From positions 2,294,001 through 2,358,000 of the forward strand of contig JBCBSM010000001.1 of NCBI GenBank assembly GCA_039819165.1: a stretch of 64,000 nt of DNA, read 5' to 3'. Both the position numbers and the translations under genes were made by a program. The notes under the pieces were generated by a model. It was not told the origin of the DNA. It was given only the letters and a program-made list of their open reading frames with translations, and made no database searches. Of this stretch, positions 15,776 to 24,936 are shown piece by piece (the stretch's first letter is position 1; every line of letters begins with the position of its first letter). The DNA comes from Planctomycetota bacterium. GTDB lineage: Bacteria; Planctomycetota; Phycisphaerae; Phycisphaerales; UBA1924.

Positions 15776-17230
15776 CTAGCGGGCGTGCTTGGGGTCGAAG
15801 GCGTCCTGCAGGGCGTCGCTGAAGACGTTGAAGGCCAGCACGAGCCCGAACATGAAGGCGGTCGCGGTGCCGATCTGCCAGAAGAAGCCGTTGAGCACCT
15901 CGCTCTTGGATTCGCTGATCATCACGCCCCAGCTGGGCTGGCCCTGCACGCCGATGCCCAGGAAGCTGAGGATCACCTCGCTCTTGATCGCCCCGATGAA
16001 GATCAGCGAGAAGTTGATGAACACGAGGAAGAGGACGTTTGGGATGATGTGCCGGCGGAGGATGTACAGCCGGCCCGCCCCGACCGACGTTGCGCTCTGC
16101 ACGTAGTCCAGCGAGCGGATCTTGATGGCCTCGCCGCGGATCTGGCGGCAGGGCGCGATCCAGAACGTCACGCCGAAGGCCACGTACATCGGGATGAGCG
16201 TCTGGCTGACCTTGGTGCCGCCGGTGAACGGGACGGCGAGCTCCATCGAGCTGAACACGAAGGCCACGACGGTGAGCAGCACGATGTAGGGCACGCTCGA
16301 CAGCGTGGAGTAGAGCCAGACGACGGCGTGGTCGACCCAGCCGCCGAAGAAGCCGCCGGCCGCGCCGAGGGCCGCGCCCACGCACACCGCGATGATCGCC
16401 GACACCAGCCCCACCTGCGTCGCGACGCGGATGGAGTAGATCGCCCGCCACAGGATCGATCGGCCCTGCTTGTCGGTGCCCAGCAGCACGCGGGCGTCGT
16501 AGAGCACGCCGGCGACGCCGCCGGGCACGGGCAGCAGCTCGTCCACGCTGGCCTCGAGCTCGGCGATCTCGGCGAGCAGGGCGGCCTCGGCCACTTCGAG
16601 ATCGTCCTGGGCCTGCGCGATCTCCTCGAGCAGCTCCTCGCGCTCGGCCTCGTCGCTGGCCTCCTTGAGGTCCTCGCGGCCGAAGGCGATGTCGTCGAGG
16701 GCGACCTCGCGGTCGGCGTAGGTGCCCTCGTTGATCTGGATGATCTCGTCCCGGATCGTTGCTACCCGGGCGCGGACGTCGTCCACCGGTTCGTCGACCA
16801 CCGTCCGCTCGGCGAACTCGATCGCGTCCAATGCGGTCTGCGGATCGCTCCGATCGAGCGCGCGAGCCACGCGGTCCACATAGAAGTCGACCTGCGCGAG
16901 GCGATCGTTGATCTCGGCGGTCTCGAAGAAGCCCGGCAGGCCGTCGGGGCCGACGCGCTGCAGCGAGGCGTCCAGCGAGAGCTCGCGGACGAGCAGTGTG
17001 TCCGAGAGATCGAGGCCGACCCTGCTCGCGAGGCCCGCGGCGAGCTGGGAGCCGACGATGAGCAGCGCCACGCTGATGTAGACCGCGATGATGCAGGTCG
17101 CGACGACGGCGGCCTTGTCCCGGACGAAGGTGCGGAACGACCGCGAACGGCGGATGGCGGCGATGCGGCCGACCTTGCCGCCCTGCAGCTCTTCCTCGAT
17201 CTTGCGGTCCAGCAGTGATCCGGTGGCCAC
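15776..17230 (-). CDS. OppC/DppC-type ABC permease with long periplasmic insertion
   Basis: A 484-residue inner-membrane permease of peptide/nickel-type importers; the usual length is about 300. The N-terminal OppC segment and first helix are at residues 30-60 (KAAVVATCIIAVYISVALLIV). An insertion of about 165 residues follows (roughly 70-235), acidic and strongly helical, with runs of Glu/Ala heptads such as EEIAQAQDDLEVAEAALL, likely a coiled coil outside the membrane. The normal permease core resumes at LLGTDKQGRSILWRAIYSIR and includes the EAA-loop region ending in the C-terminal helix. The GTG 17230 starts 10 bp after the OppB stop, so the genes are one operon. Confidence 0.9.
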   Translation of the reverse strand: MATGSLLDRKIEEELQGGKVGRIAAIRRSRSFRTFVRDKAAVVATCIIAVYISVALLIVGSQLAAGLASRVGLDLSDTLLVRELSLDASLQRVGPDGLPGFFETAEINDRLAQVDFYVDRVARALDRSDPQTALDAIEFAERTVVDEPVDDVRARVATIRDEIIQINEGTYADREVALDDIAFGREDLKEASDEAEREELLEEIAQAQDDLEVAEAALLAEIAELEASVDELLPVPGGVAGVLYDARVLLGTDKQGRSILWRAIYSIRVATQVGLVSAIIAVCVGAALGAAGGFFGGWVDHAVVWLYSTLSSVPYIVLLTVVAFVFSSMELAVPFTGGTKVSQTLIPMYVAFGVTFWIAPCRQIRGEAIKIRSLDYVQSATSVGAGRLYILRRHIIPNVLFLVFINFSLIFIGAIKSEVILSFLGIGVQGQPSWGVMISESKSEVLNGFFWQIGTATAFMFGLVLAFNVFSDALQDAFDPKHAR

Positions 17231-17240
17231 GCAGCGCCTC

Positions 17241-18836
17241 CTACTTCAGCGTGACCCGCGGGTCCACGATGGCGTACAGCACGTCGGTCAGGATGTTGGT
17301 GATGATGAACAGCGCCGCCAGCAGCGCGGTGATGGCCTCGACCACCGGGAAGTCCTTCGCGGTGATGGCGGTGTAGAGCTGCTGGCCTAGTCCCGGAATG
17401 CCGAAGTAGATCTCCACCAGCAGCGACCCCATGATGACGAAGGGCAGCGAGATCATCACGCGGGTGATGATGGGGATCAGCGCGTTGCGGAGCATGTGAC
17501 GGAACATCACCCGCCGGTTGCTGGCGCCCTTGGCACGGGCGGTGCGGATGTAGTCCTTGTTGCACTCCTCGACCATGACGGCGCGGTAGAAGCGGGTGTC
17601 GTAGCCCATCGCCACGATCACGCCGATGATCACCGGCAGCAGGCAGAAGTGCCTCCAGTTGTATCCGGCCGTGTTCACCCACGACAGCGTGGTCCGCACG
17701 ACGCTCGGATCCTCGACGCCCTTGCGTTGCAGTTCCTCCTGCACCTCGCCCCAGGCCGGGAAGACCGGGTCGTAGCCGAAGGTGGCGAAGAACTCGATGC
17801 CGAAGGCCTTGTCGGGCCAGGCCGCCCCGATGTACTGGCCCACGATGACGTAGACCAGGTAGCTGATGCTCATGCCCAGCACGGCGACGAACATGACGCC
17901 GCGGTCGATGGGCTTGCCGCGGTTGAACGACGCGAAGAGGCCCACGCACACCGAGATGCTGGTGCTCATCAGCAGCACCGGCAGCGTGACCGACATGCTG
18001 GGCACGATGGACGAGGCGATGATCTCGCCGACCTTCTGCGACTGGACCGCCCAGCTCCGCTGCTCGAAGTCAAAGCGGATGATGCTCCACAGCTTGCGGC
18101 GGTACTGGTTGTCCCAGAAGCTGGCGACGAATCCGCCGAACGTCCAGGGGTCGCTCTGCATCTCGACGCCCGCGGCGTCCTCGCCGGCATCCAGGACGAT
18201 CGTGTCGCCTGCGCCCCCTTCTCCGGCGGCCTCCGGCACAACGCGGAGGGCATCTGCCAGCACGCCGCCGCTGCTGTCGTCCAGCAGGCGGACGATCAGC
18301 GGATCGGTGCCAACGCGGACGCTGCCGAGCGTCGCCCAACCCACGCCGTCGACGACGGCGTCGTCGGCGGGCCTGGTCTGGTCGACCGAGGCGGTGCGGA
18401 TGGCGGTGGGCTCGCCGCCGTCGGCCGACCCGTTGAGCAGCCGGACCCAGACGAGGCCCGATTCGCCCAGCGAGCGCTCGATGCCCTGATCGTCGATCTC
18501 GCCGGGCCAGGAGACGAACAGGTCGTACTGGCCCGGCTCGAGGTTGAGCGTCCACTGGACCCAGCTCTTGCCGGTGCCCCTGCCCTTGGCCAGGTGCGAG
18601 CCGCCGACGCCGCCGTCGCGCCGCGTCCACTCGCGTCCGCCGACCTGCCAGTCGCCCAGCAGCGGCCTATCGAGGCCGAAGTCGGTGCGCTTGGTCTTGT
18701 ACTCGTCGTAGGTGGGGAACTTGCCCAGGTAGGCGGTCACCGGATCGGTGAGCCTCAGCAGGATCATGAGAAAGAGGATCACCCCCATGTACACGGGGAT
18801 GTTGTAGAGCAGCTTGCGTAGTACGTATGCCCACAT
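17241..18836 (-). CDS. OppB/DppB-type ABC permease with golvesin-like insertion
   Basis: A 531-residue permease of a peptide-type ABC importer; normal OppB is about 310-330. Helix 1 is at residues 8-28 (KLLYNIPVYMGVILFLMIL). Between about residues 62 and 205 in the first extracytoplasmic loop there is an extra beta-rich domain. Its features, WVQWTLNLEPGQYDLFVSWP and GWATLGSVRVGT...LADALRVVP, look like golvesin/xanthan-lyase-type carbohydrate-binding modules. The canonical permease follows from about residue 260, with the EAA motif region YIRTARAKGASNRRVMFRHM and GIPGLGQQLYTAI. It lies 36 bp after the binding-protein gene and 10 bp before the OppC gene. Confidence 0.92.
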   Translation of the reverse strand: MWAYVLRKLLYNIPVYMGVILFLMILLRLTDPVTAYLGKFPTYDEYKTKRTDFGLDRPLLGDWQVGGREWTRRDGGVGGSHLAKGRGTGKSWVQWTLNLEPGQYDLFVSWPGEIDDQGIERSLGESGLVWVRLLNGSADGGEPTAIRTASVDQTRPADDAVVDGVGWATLGSVRVGTDPLIVRLLDDSSGGVLADALRVVPEAAGEGGAGDTIVLDAGEDAAGVEMQSDPWTFGGFVASFWDNQYRRKLWSIIRFDFEQRSWAVQSQKVGEIIASSIVPSMSVTLPVLLMSTSISVCVGLFASFNRGKPIDRGVMFVAVLGMSISYLVYVIVGQYIGAAWPDKAFGIEFFATFGYDPVFPAWGEVQEELQRKGVEDPSVVRTTLSWVNTAGYNWRHFCLLPVIIGVIVAMGYDTRFYRAVMVEECNKDYIRTARAKGASNRRVMFRHMLRNALIPIITRVMISLPFVIMGSLLVEIYFGIPGLGQQLYTAITAKDFPVVEAITALLAALFIITNILTDVLYAIVDPRVTLK

Positions 18837-18872
18837 GCGCGTCCGCCGTCGTCTCTCGCCTGCGCGGCGTCG

Positions 18873-20654
18873 CTAGTTGGTGCGATCCGTGTCGAGGTAC
18901 TTGAACCAGCTCCAGTGCCGCTGCGTCGGCTTGGCGTTGCGCACGTGCGGGTTGATGAGGAAGTAGCGGTTGCGGGCGAGCGAGCCGATGAACGGCACAT
19001 CGTTGATCACCATGTCCCGCATCTGGACGTACTTGGCCGTCCGCTCCGGGCCGGGCTCCATCAGGCGGGCTTCGTCGTAGAGCGCATCGAACTCGGGCCG
19101 GTTGTAGTTGCTGTGGTTGCTGCCCGGCGCGGAGTTGGGCGAGTAGAAGAGCGCAAGGTTATTCTCGGCGTCGGGATAGTCGCTCGCCCACGCGAAGCCG
19201 AACATGGGCGCCGCGCGACGGTTGACGGTGCCGATGAGGTCGGGGAAGTCGACGAGGTACTCCTCGACGCGGACGTTGATGGCGCCCAGCTGCCGCTTGA
19301 GCATCGCGGTCTGGCGGGAGTTGACGTCGCTGCGGCTGGTGTAGAACTTGATGGGGGGCAGCCCCTCGCCGTCCGGATAGCCGGCCTGGGCGAGGTACTC
19401 GCGGGCCAGCTCGAGGTTGGGCCCGCGGTAGCTGGTCGCGGCGTTGCCGTCGCTGGGGTGGCCGTCCAGCCCGGGCGGGATGGGGCCGTCGTACACCGAG
19501 CACAGCCCCTGGTAGAAGGTGTTGTTGAACTCGTCGAGATCGACCGCGAGGGCGAGGGCCCGGCGGAGGGCGATCTTGTCGTCGGTGTAGCCGCCGACGA
19601 GTTCGTCCTCCATGTTGAACGCGCGGAAGATGAAGTCCAGCTGCGGCTCGACGACGTAGCTCACGTCGCGGCGGCGGAGATCGCGGTTCAGCCGCTTGGT
19701 TCGCTTGTTGAAGGCCGACTCGAAGAAGTCGTAGGGCAGCTCGATGTACGCGAGCTCGCCCTGGTCGAACTTCAGCCACAGCGGATTGTCCTCGACATAC
19801 ATCGAGAACTCGAGGCGATCGACGAAGGGGATCCGCTGGCCCGCGGGCTCGGCCAGGCCCCTGGACTCGTCCTCGGACGACCAGCCATCGCTCGGGTAGT
19901 AGGCCGTGCGGTACTCGGGGTTGCGGACGACCGTGAAGCTCTGCTTGGGCCGCCACTCCTCGAACACGAAGGGGCCCGTGCCAACGGGGTTGCCCGAGAA
20001 GTCCTTGCCGTAGTGCTCGACGGCCTCGCGGGGCACGATCGAGGTCTGGAACATCTGGAGCACCCAGATGAAGCGGTACACCGGCTCCTTGAGCACCACC
20101 TCGAACTCGGTGTCGCTCAGCTTCCGCAGGCCCTCGATGGGCGCGTCGTAGTCGAAGGTCTCGCGGTTGTCCTGGACGGCCTTGAACTCGTCGAAGCCGA
20201 CGATTGTGTCCTTCAGCAGCCACCAGTTCTTGCCCTCGGACGCCTTGCGGTCGGCCAGCCGCTTCCAGCTGTAGAAGACGTCGTCGGTCGTCACCGGGCG
20301 GCCCTGGCCACTCGGGAAGCACTCGTCGTCGTGGAAGGCCGCGTCCTCGCGGAGGCGGAACTTCCAGACCTTGCGGCCCTGATCGTCGACGTAGCTGGTG
20401 GGCATCTCGGCGACCAGCAGCGGCTCGAGCTGGTTGGGGTCGGCGTAGCTAACGGTCATCAGCGTCTCGTACACCTGGCTGCACGCCATGTTGTCGTACG
20501 TCGTCGAGCCGGCCGCGGGATCCAGCGTGTTGGGCCCGACCGTCCGCATGGGCAACTGCAGGACCTTGTCCTGGGCGGCGGCCGACGCACCGAGCACCGC
20601 GGCGGATGCCACCGCCAGCGCCGAGAGCAACCTGCGAGTTCCGTGCTGCAGCAT
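18873..20654 (-). CDS. Solute-binding protein family 5 (OppA/DppA type)
   Basis: A 593-residue periplasmic binding protein of the peptide/nickel family (SBP_bac_5). A signal peptide (MLQHGTRRLLSALAVASAAVLGASAAAQ) lacks a lipobox Cys. Family blocks are TLDPAAGSTTYDNMACSQVYETLM, EDAAFHDDECFPSGQGRPVTTDDVFYSWKRL, GTGPFVFEEW and LRRALALAVDLDEF. The ATG 20654 was chosen by the signal peptide and the GGGAG ribosome-binding site upstream. It starts an operon with the OppB and OppC genes; no ATPase gene is adjacent. The ligand may be a peptide or an oligosaccharide-like molecule; the sequence does not say which. Confidence 0.92.
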   Translation of the reverse strand: MLQHGTRRLLSALAVASAAVLGASAAAQDKVLQLPMRTVGPNTLDPAAGSTTYDNMACSQVYETLMTVSYADPNQLEPLLVAEMPTSYVDDQGRKVWKFRLREDAAFHDDECFPSGQGRPVTTDDVFYSWKRLADRKASEGKNWWLLKDTIVGFDEFKAVQDNRETFDYDAPIEGLRKLSDTEFEVVLKEPVYRFIWVLQMFQTSIVPREAVEHYGKDFSGNPVGTGPFVFEEWRPKQSFTVVRNPEYRTAYYPSDGWSSEDESRGLAEPAGQRIPFVDRLEFSMYVEDNPLWLKFDQGELAYIELPYDFFESAFNKRTKRLNRDLRRRDVSYVVEPQLDFIFRAFNMEDELVGGYTDDKIALRRALALAVDLDEFNNTFYQGLCSVYDGPIPPGLDGHPSDGNAATSYRGPNLELAREYLAQAGYPDGEGLPPIKFYTSRSDVNSRQTAMLKRQLGAINVRVEEYLVDFPDLIGTVNRRAAPMFGFAWASDYPDAENNLALFYSPNSAPGSNHSNYNRPEFDALYDEARLMEPGPERTAKYVQMRDMVINDVPFIGSLARNRYFLINPHVRNAKPTQRHWSWFKYLDTDRTN

Positions 20655-20728
20655 GATGGTCTCCCTTGCTGGATGGGGCTGCGCCGGGGTGCCCGGCCGG
20701 CCGTCGTCTTCGCGGATGCGCGAATGCG

Positions 20729-20757
20729 ATCCTATTGGCACTGGGCCGCCGCTCCAA
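20729..20757 (-). promoter_or_regulatory. Candidate sigma70-type promoter of the ABC importer operon
   Basis: Read on the minus strand, TTGGAG (20757-20752) and TAGGAT (20734-20729) are 17 bp apart, each matching four of six consensus bases. A start about 7 bp further would leave a leader of roughly 70 nt before the binding-protein ATG. Confidence 0.4.
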
Positions 20758-20786
20758 CCCCGATTCCCCGAATCACGCAACCCGAA

Positions 20787-21602
20787 CTACGAGTTGCGGA
20801 CCGCCTCCACCATCCGGCGTGCGCGGCCGGCGTCCACCGGGTTGTGCCAGCGGCCGTCCACCTTAACCCACGAGCCCACGATCAGCGCGTCGGCGTGCTG
20901 GAGCAGTGCGGCGGCGTCCTCCGGCGAGGCGCCCGACCCAACCAGAACGGGACCATCGACGGCCTCGCGGGCGGCGCGGACGTCCCCGGGATCGGTCCGC
21001 TCGCCCGTAGCCGAGCCGGTGACGACGATCGCGTCGGCCCCAAAGAACCGCGTGCCGCGGCAGGCGTCGGCGAGCGTCAGATCACCGGTCAGGGCGTGCG
21101 AGGCGTGCTTCTTCTTGACGTCGGCGAGCACTGCGACGGATTCTGCCCCGATCCGCCGGCGGTACCGCAGCAGCGGGCCGGCCTCGGCCTGGGCGAGCAG
21201 GCCCTCGTCGGCGACGTGGGCGTAGGCAAAGTTCTCGCACCGAACAAAATTCGCACCTGTGGCGGCCGCCACCGCGATCGCCTCCCGGTTGCCCCCCGAG
21301 AGGATCTGCACGCCCGCGGGCACGCCGGCGGCCTCGACCACCGCCCCCACCAGCCGCGTCATGGACGCCACCACCGCCGGATCCTGCCGGCCGTGGACAT
21401 AGGGCGTGTCGTGCATGTTCTCGACGATGACCGCGTCGAAGCCGGCGTCGGCCAGCGTCCGGGCGTCGCGGACGGCGGCGTCGACCTGGTCGCCCAGCGG
21501 CGGGCCGGCCCGAGCCGCCGAGGACAGCGGGCCGACGTGCACCATGCCCAAGAGCGGGCCGGGCGGCGACCACGCAGGCTCGGATGCCGTGGGGGCTTGC
21601 AT
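20787..21602 (-). CDS. BtpA/SgcQ family TIM-barrel protein
   Basis: A 271-residue TIM-barrel protein of the BtpA family, named after a cyanobacterial photosystem I biogenesis factor but widespread and of unknown enzymatic role elsewhere. Family blocks are LLGMVHVGPLSSA, DAGFDAVIVENMHDTPYV, GVQILSGGNREAIAVAAATGANFVRCENFAYA, LADVKKKHASHALTG, and the phosphate-binding-like end GPVLVGSGASPEDAAALL with ADALIVGSWVKVDGRW. The ATG 21602 gives the typical family length; residues encoded above it have no counterpart. It faces away from the rml operon, with a 131-bp divergent gap. Confidence 0.88.
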   Translation of the reverse strand: MQAPTASEPAWSPPGPLLGMVHVGPLSSAARAGPPLGDQVDAAVRDARTLADAGFDAVIVENMHDTPYVHGRQDPAVVASMTRLVGAVVEAAGVPAGVQILSGGNREAIAVAAATGANFVRCENFAYAHVADEGLLAQAEAGPLLRYRRRIGAESVAVLADVKKKHASHALTGDLTLADACRGTRFFGADAIVVTGSATGERTDPGDVRAAREAVDGPVLVGSGASPEDAAALLQHADALIVGSWVKVDGRWHNPVDAGRARRMVEAVRNS

Positions 21603-21733
21603 CGGCCCAGCATACGGCGAAGATTCAAGCGGAGGAGGCCGCCGTGGACCGCAGTCGGCGGCCGGTCTGGACGATACCGGCACTGGACGCGCACGCCCGC
21701 TCGGCGGGCGGGATTTGGCATGAGGGATCGGGC

Positions 21734-22504
21734 ATGAAGGGCGTTATTCTGGCCGGCGGGCTGGGCACGCGGCTTCGGCCGCTCACCCTGGTCACCAACA
21801 AGCACCTGCTGCCGGTCTACGACCGGCCGATGATCCACTACCCAATCCAGTGCCTGACGAACGCGGGCATCAACGAAGTGCTCATCGTCACCGGCGGCGA
21901 GCACGCGGGCGACTTCCTCAAGCTGCTCAAGAATGGCCAGGACCTCGGCGTTAAGCGGCTGGCCTACGCCTACCAGGAGGGCGAGGGCGGCATCGCCGAT
22001 GCACTGCGGCTGGCCCGCGACTTCGCCGACGGCGAGAAGATCTGCGTCGTGCTGGGCGACAACCTGATCGAGGGCAACATCAAGAAGGCTGCCGGCGAGT
22101 TCTTCACGCAGAAGAGCGGCGCCAAGGTGCTGCTCAAGACGGTGGACGATCCGCAGCGCTTCGGCGTGGTCCGCTTCGAGGGCGAGGGCGCCGATCGGCG
22201 GATCGCGGAGATCATCGAGAAGCCGAGCGACCCGCCGAGCAACCACGCCGTCACGGGCATCTATTTCTACGACGCGGACGTGTTCGACATGTGCGACGGG
22301 CTGGAGCCCAGCGCGCGGGGCGAGCTCGAGATCACCGACGTCAACAACTACTACCTCAATCGCGGCGACCTGACCTACGACGTGCTCGAGGGCTGGTGGA
22401 CCGACGCGGGCACCTTCGACAGCCTCCGCCGCGCGACCAACTACGTGGCCGAGGGCGGCGCCAACCACGCCGAGCTGGCCACGCACGCGGGAGCGACGGC
22501 ATGA
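21734..22504 (+). CDS. rmlA: Glucose-1-phosphate thymidylyltransferase
   Basis: First enzyme of dTDP-L-rhamnose synthesis: glucose-1-phosphate + dTTP to dTDP-glucose. The 256 residues begin MKGVILAGGLGTRLRPLT, the nucleotidyltransferase signature, with the Lys of LVTNKHLLPVYDRPMI, and include GDNLIEGNI and GWWTDAGTFDSL. It is shorter than the long RmlA type (about 290), like the short bacterial group. The ATG 21734 is preceded by GAGGGA; further upstream a 7-bp GC hairpin (around 21694-21710) sits in the leader. It overlaps rmlC by four bases (ATGA) and heads the rmlACDB operon. Confidence 0.93.
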   Translation: MKGVILAGGLGTRLRPLTLVTNKHLLPVYDRPMIHYPIQCLTNAGINEVLIVTGGEHAGDFLKLLKNGQDLGVKRLAYAYQEGEGGIADALRLARDFADGEKICVVLGDNLIEGNIKKAAGEFFTQKSGAKVLLKTVDDPQRFGVVRFEGEGADRRIAEIIEKPSDPPSNHAVTGIYFYDADVFDMCDGLEPSARGELEITDVNNYYLNRGDLTYDVLEGWWTDAGTFDSLRRATNYVAEGGANHAELATHAGATA

Positions 22505-23025
22505 CCACCGCGACGGACGCCCCACCCACGCGACGGCCCGAGCCCATCCGCAGCGTGCAGCTCTCGCCTGCGGAGGCCTTCGAGAAGGCCAAGGAAGACC
22601 TCGAGCCGCTGCTGATCCCCGCGTCGATCTTCGCCGACGACCGCGGCTGGTCGGTGATGAACCTCATGCAGGGCGTGCTGGGGCCCGCGGGCCAGATCAA
22701 CTACTCGGTGATGTACCCGAGCGTGATCAAGGCCTGGCATCGCCACGACAAGCAGACCGACTTCTGGCTGTGCATCAACGGGCACGTCAAGACCGGCGTC
22801 TATCGCGAGAGCGACGGCCGCCGCTGGATGGCGATCGTGGGCGAGCGGCGACCCGGCGTGGTCATCATCCCCCCGCCGCTGTGGCACGGCTGCGCGACCG
22901 TGGGCCACGAGCCGGCGGGCCTGCTCTACTACGTCACGCACCAGTACGACCCGGGCCAGCCCGACGAGCACCGCATGGGCTACGACGGCGTCGACGGCTT
23001 CCCGTGGGGCGTGCAGCACGGATGA
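22501..23025 (+). CDS. rmlC: dTDP-4-dehydrorhamnose 3,5-epimerase
   Basis: A 174-residue cupin epimerase, third step of dTDP-rhamnose synthesis. Family features are the N-terminal FADDRGWSVMNLMQG, the catalytic-type His in KAWHRHDKQTDFW, the VKTGVYRESD strand, and IIPPPLWHGCATVG. The catalytic Tyr/Asp region is less typical (LLYYVTHQYDPGQPDEHRMGYD), so it belongs to a divergent RmlC-like branch, but its position between rmlA and rmlD in an overlapping operon supports the role. The ATG overlaps the rmlA stop and the stop overlaps the rmlD start, both as ATGA. Confidence 0.85.
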   Translation: MTTATDAPPTRRPEPIRSVQLSPAEAFEKAKEDLEPLLIPASIFADDRGWSVMNLMQGVLGPAGQINYSVMYPSVIKAWHRHDKQTDFWLCINGHVKTGVYRESDGRRWMAIVGERRPGVVIIPPPLWHGCATVGHEPAGLLYYVTHQYDPGQPDEHRMGYDGVDGFPWGVQHG

Positions 23026-23885
23026 GCGAGCCGGCCGGCCAGTCGATCGCCGTGCTCGGCAGCGGCGGCATGCTCGGCCGCGCGGTGGTCGCCGAACTGG
23101 TAGAGCGCGGTCTGGAGCACGCCGCGATCGCCCGGAGCGACGTGGACCTTGCCGATCCCGCGAGCATCGCCGGCGTGCCCGCGTGCGACGTGCTCATCAA
23201 CTGTGCGGCGTGGACCGATGTCGATGGCGCCGAAGCGCACGAAGCAGAGGCTACCCGGGTCAACGGGCACGCCATCGCGCAGCTGCTGGGCAGCGATCGC
23301 GTCGGCACGCTCGTGACCTTCGGCACCGATTACGTGTTCGATGGCCGGGGCGAGTCGCCCTACCCGGTGGACCATCCGCGGAACCCGATCAACGCATATG
23401 GCCGCTCGAAGGCCGTCGGCGAGGGAGCCCTGGAGGCCGCCGACGCGAGCCGCTGGCTCCACGTCCGCACGAGCTGGTTGTACGCGTCGTGGGGCAAGAA
23501 CTTCGTGCTCACCATGCGCACGCTGATGTTCGATCGCGAAGAGCTCAAGGTCGTCGACGACCAACGCGGTCGGCCGACGTCGGCCGAGCATCTTGCTCGG
23601 TGCGCGATCGACCTGGCGCTCCGTGGTGCGCGCGGCCACTGGCACGCCACCGATGGCGGCGAGTGCAGCTGGTACGAGTTCGCCCGCGAGATCAAGCGGC
23701 TGACCGGTGCGCCCTCGGCCATCACGCCCTGCACCAGCGACGAGTTTCCGCGGCCGGCGAAGCGGCCGGCGTACAGCGTGCTGGACATCAAGCAGACCGA
23801 GGCCGAACTGGGCCCCATGCCGCACTGGACCGACAACCTCGCCGCCGTGCTGAGCCGGCTGCCCGGAGTGCCCGCCCATGCCTGA
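23022..23885 (+). CDS. rmlD: dTDP-4-dehydrorhamnose reductase
   Basis: Last step of dTDP-L-rhamnose synthesis: NAD(P)H reduction of the 4-keto sugar. The 287-residue protein has the nucleotide-binding loop VLGSGGMLGRAV near residue 12, the conserved DVLINCAAWTDVDGAE, FGTDYVFDGRGESPY, the YxxxK pair in INAYGRSKAVGE, and RTSWLYASWGKNFVLTM. Length is normal. The start ATG 23022 overlaps the rmlC stop; the end overlaps the rmlB start by eight bases. Confidence 0.93.
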   Translation: MSEPAGQSIAVLGSGGMLGRAVVAELVERGLEHAAIARSDVDLADPASIAGVPACDVLINCAAWTDVDGAEAHEAEATRVNGHAIAQLLGSDRVGTLVTFGTDYVFDGRGESPYPVDHPRNPINAYGRSKAVGEGALEAADASRWLHVRTSWLYASWGKNFVLTMRTLMFDREELKVVDDQRGRPTSAEHLARCAIDLALRGARGHWHATDGGECSWYEFAREIKRLTGAPSAITPCTSDEFPRPAKRPAYSVLDIKQTEAELGPMPHWTDNLAAVLSRLPGVPAHA

Positions 23886-24933
23886 GCGAACCTTCACGCA
23901 CCTGCTGATCACGGGCGGCGCGGGCTTCATCGGCTCCAACTTCGTGCGATTCGTGATGGAGCACCGCTCCGGCGTGCGCATCACGAATCTCGACGCGCTG
24001 ACCTACTCGGGCAATCTGGAAAACCTCGCGGGTGTCGAGGAGAGCGACGACTACCGATTCGCCAGGGGCGACATCAACGACCTCGAGATGGTGCGCGGAC
24101 TGCTCGCGGAGTGCGACGCCGTCGTCAACTTCGCGGCCGAGAGCCACGTCGATCGCTCGATCCAGGACGCCTCGCCGTTCATCACGTCGAACGTCGCCGG
24201 CGCGCAGACGCTGCTGCAGGCCTGCAGGGAGGCCTGGCCCGACGAGGGACGGGTGGGCCGCTTCCTGCAGGTCGGCACCGACGAGGTGTACGGCTCGCTG
24301 CCGCTCGACGATCCGAGTGTGCTCTTCACCGAGTCGACGCCGCTCGATCCATCGAGCCCGTACAGCGCGAGCAAGGCGGCCGCTGACATGCTGGCGATGG
24401 CCTTCCAGCGGACCTTCGGCATGGACGTGGTCGTCACGCGGTGCAGCAACAACTACGGCCGCTACCAATTCCCCGAGAAGGTCATCCCGCTGTTCGTGAC
24501 CAACCTGATGCAGGGCGAGCAGGTGCCGCTCTACGGCGACGGCAAGAACGTGCGGGATTGGCTGCACGTGGACGACCATTGCGAGGCCATCCTGGCCGTG
24601 CTCGAGGGCGGCCGCAGCGGCGAGGTCTACAACATCGGCGGCAACAACGAGCGGAGCAACCTCGAGCTCACGCACGCCATCCTGGACATCATGGGGCTGG
24701 GCGAGGACCGCATCCGCTACGTGCCCGATCGCCTGGGCCACGACCGCCGTTACGCGATCGACGCGAGCAAGATCAAGGCCGAACTCGGCTGGGAGCCCAG
24801 CCGCAGCGCCTGGCCCGAGGGCCTCGAGGGCACCGTGCGCTGGTACCGCGAGCACGAGGACTGGTGGCGCCGCGTGCGGAGCGGCGCGTACCGCGACTAC
24901 TACGAGAAGACGTACGGCGCGACGACGCGGTAG
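23878..24933 (+). CDS. rmlB: dTDP-glucose 4,6-dehydratase
   Basis: Second step of dTDP-rhamnose synthesis: dTDP-glucose to dTDP-4-keto-6-deoxyglucose with bound NAD+. The 351-residue extended SDR shows the Rossmann loop ITGGAGFIGSNFVRF, NFAAESHVDRSI, the catalytic GTDEVYGSL, the YxxxK pair in PYSASKAAADM, and the substrate-binding NNYGRYQFPEKVIPLFVTN and GKNVRDWLHVDDHC blocks. It overlaps rmlD by eight bases and is the last gene of the operon, only 3 bp from the convergent ATPase gene. Confidence 0.96.
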   Translation: MPERTFTHLLITGGAGFIGSNFVRFVMEHRSGVRITNLDALTYSGNLENLAGVEESDDYRFARGDINDLEMVRGLLAECDAVVNFAAESHVDRSIQDASPFITSNVAGAQTLLQACREAWPDEGRVGRFLQVGTDEVYGSLPLDDPSVLFTESTPLDPSSPYSASKAAADMLAMAFQRTFGMDVVVTRCSNNYGRYQFPEKVIPLFVTNLMQGEQVPLYGDGKNVRDWLHVDDHCEAILAVLEGGRSGEVYNIGGNNERSNLELTHAILDIMGLGEDRIRYVPDRLGHDRRYAIDASKIKAELGWEPSRSAWPEGLEGTVRWYREHEDWWRRVRSGAYRDYYEKTYGATTR

Positions 24934-24936
24934 CCG

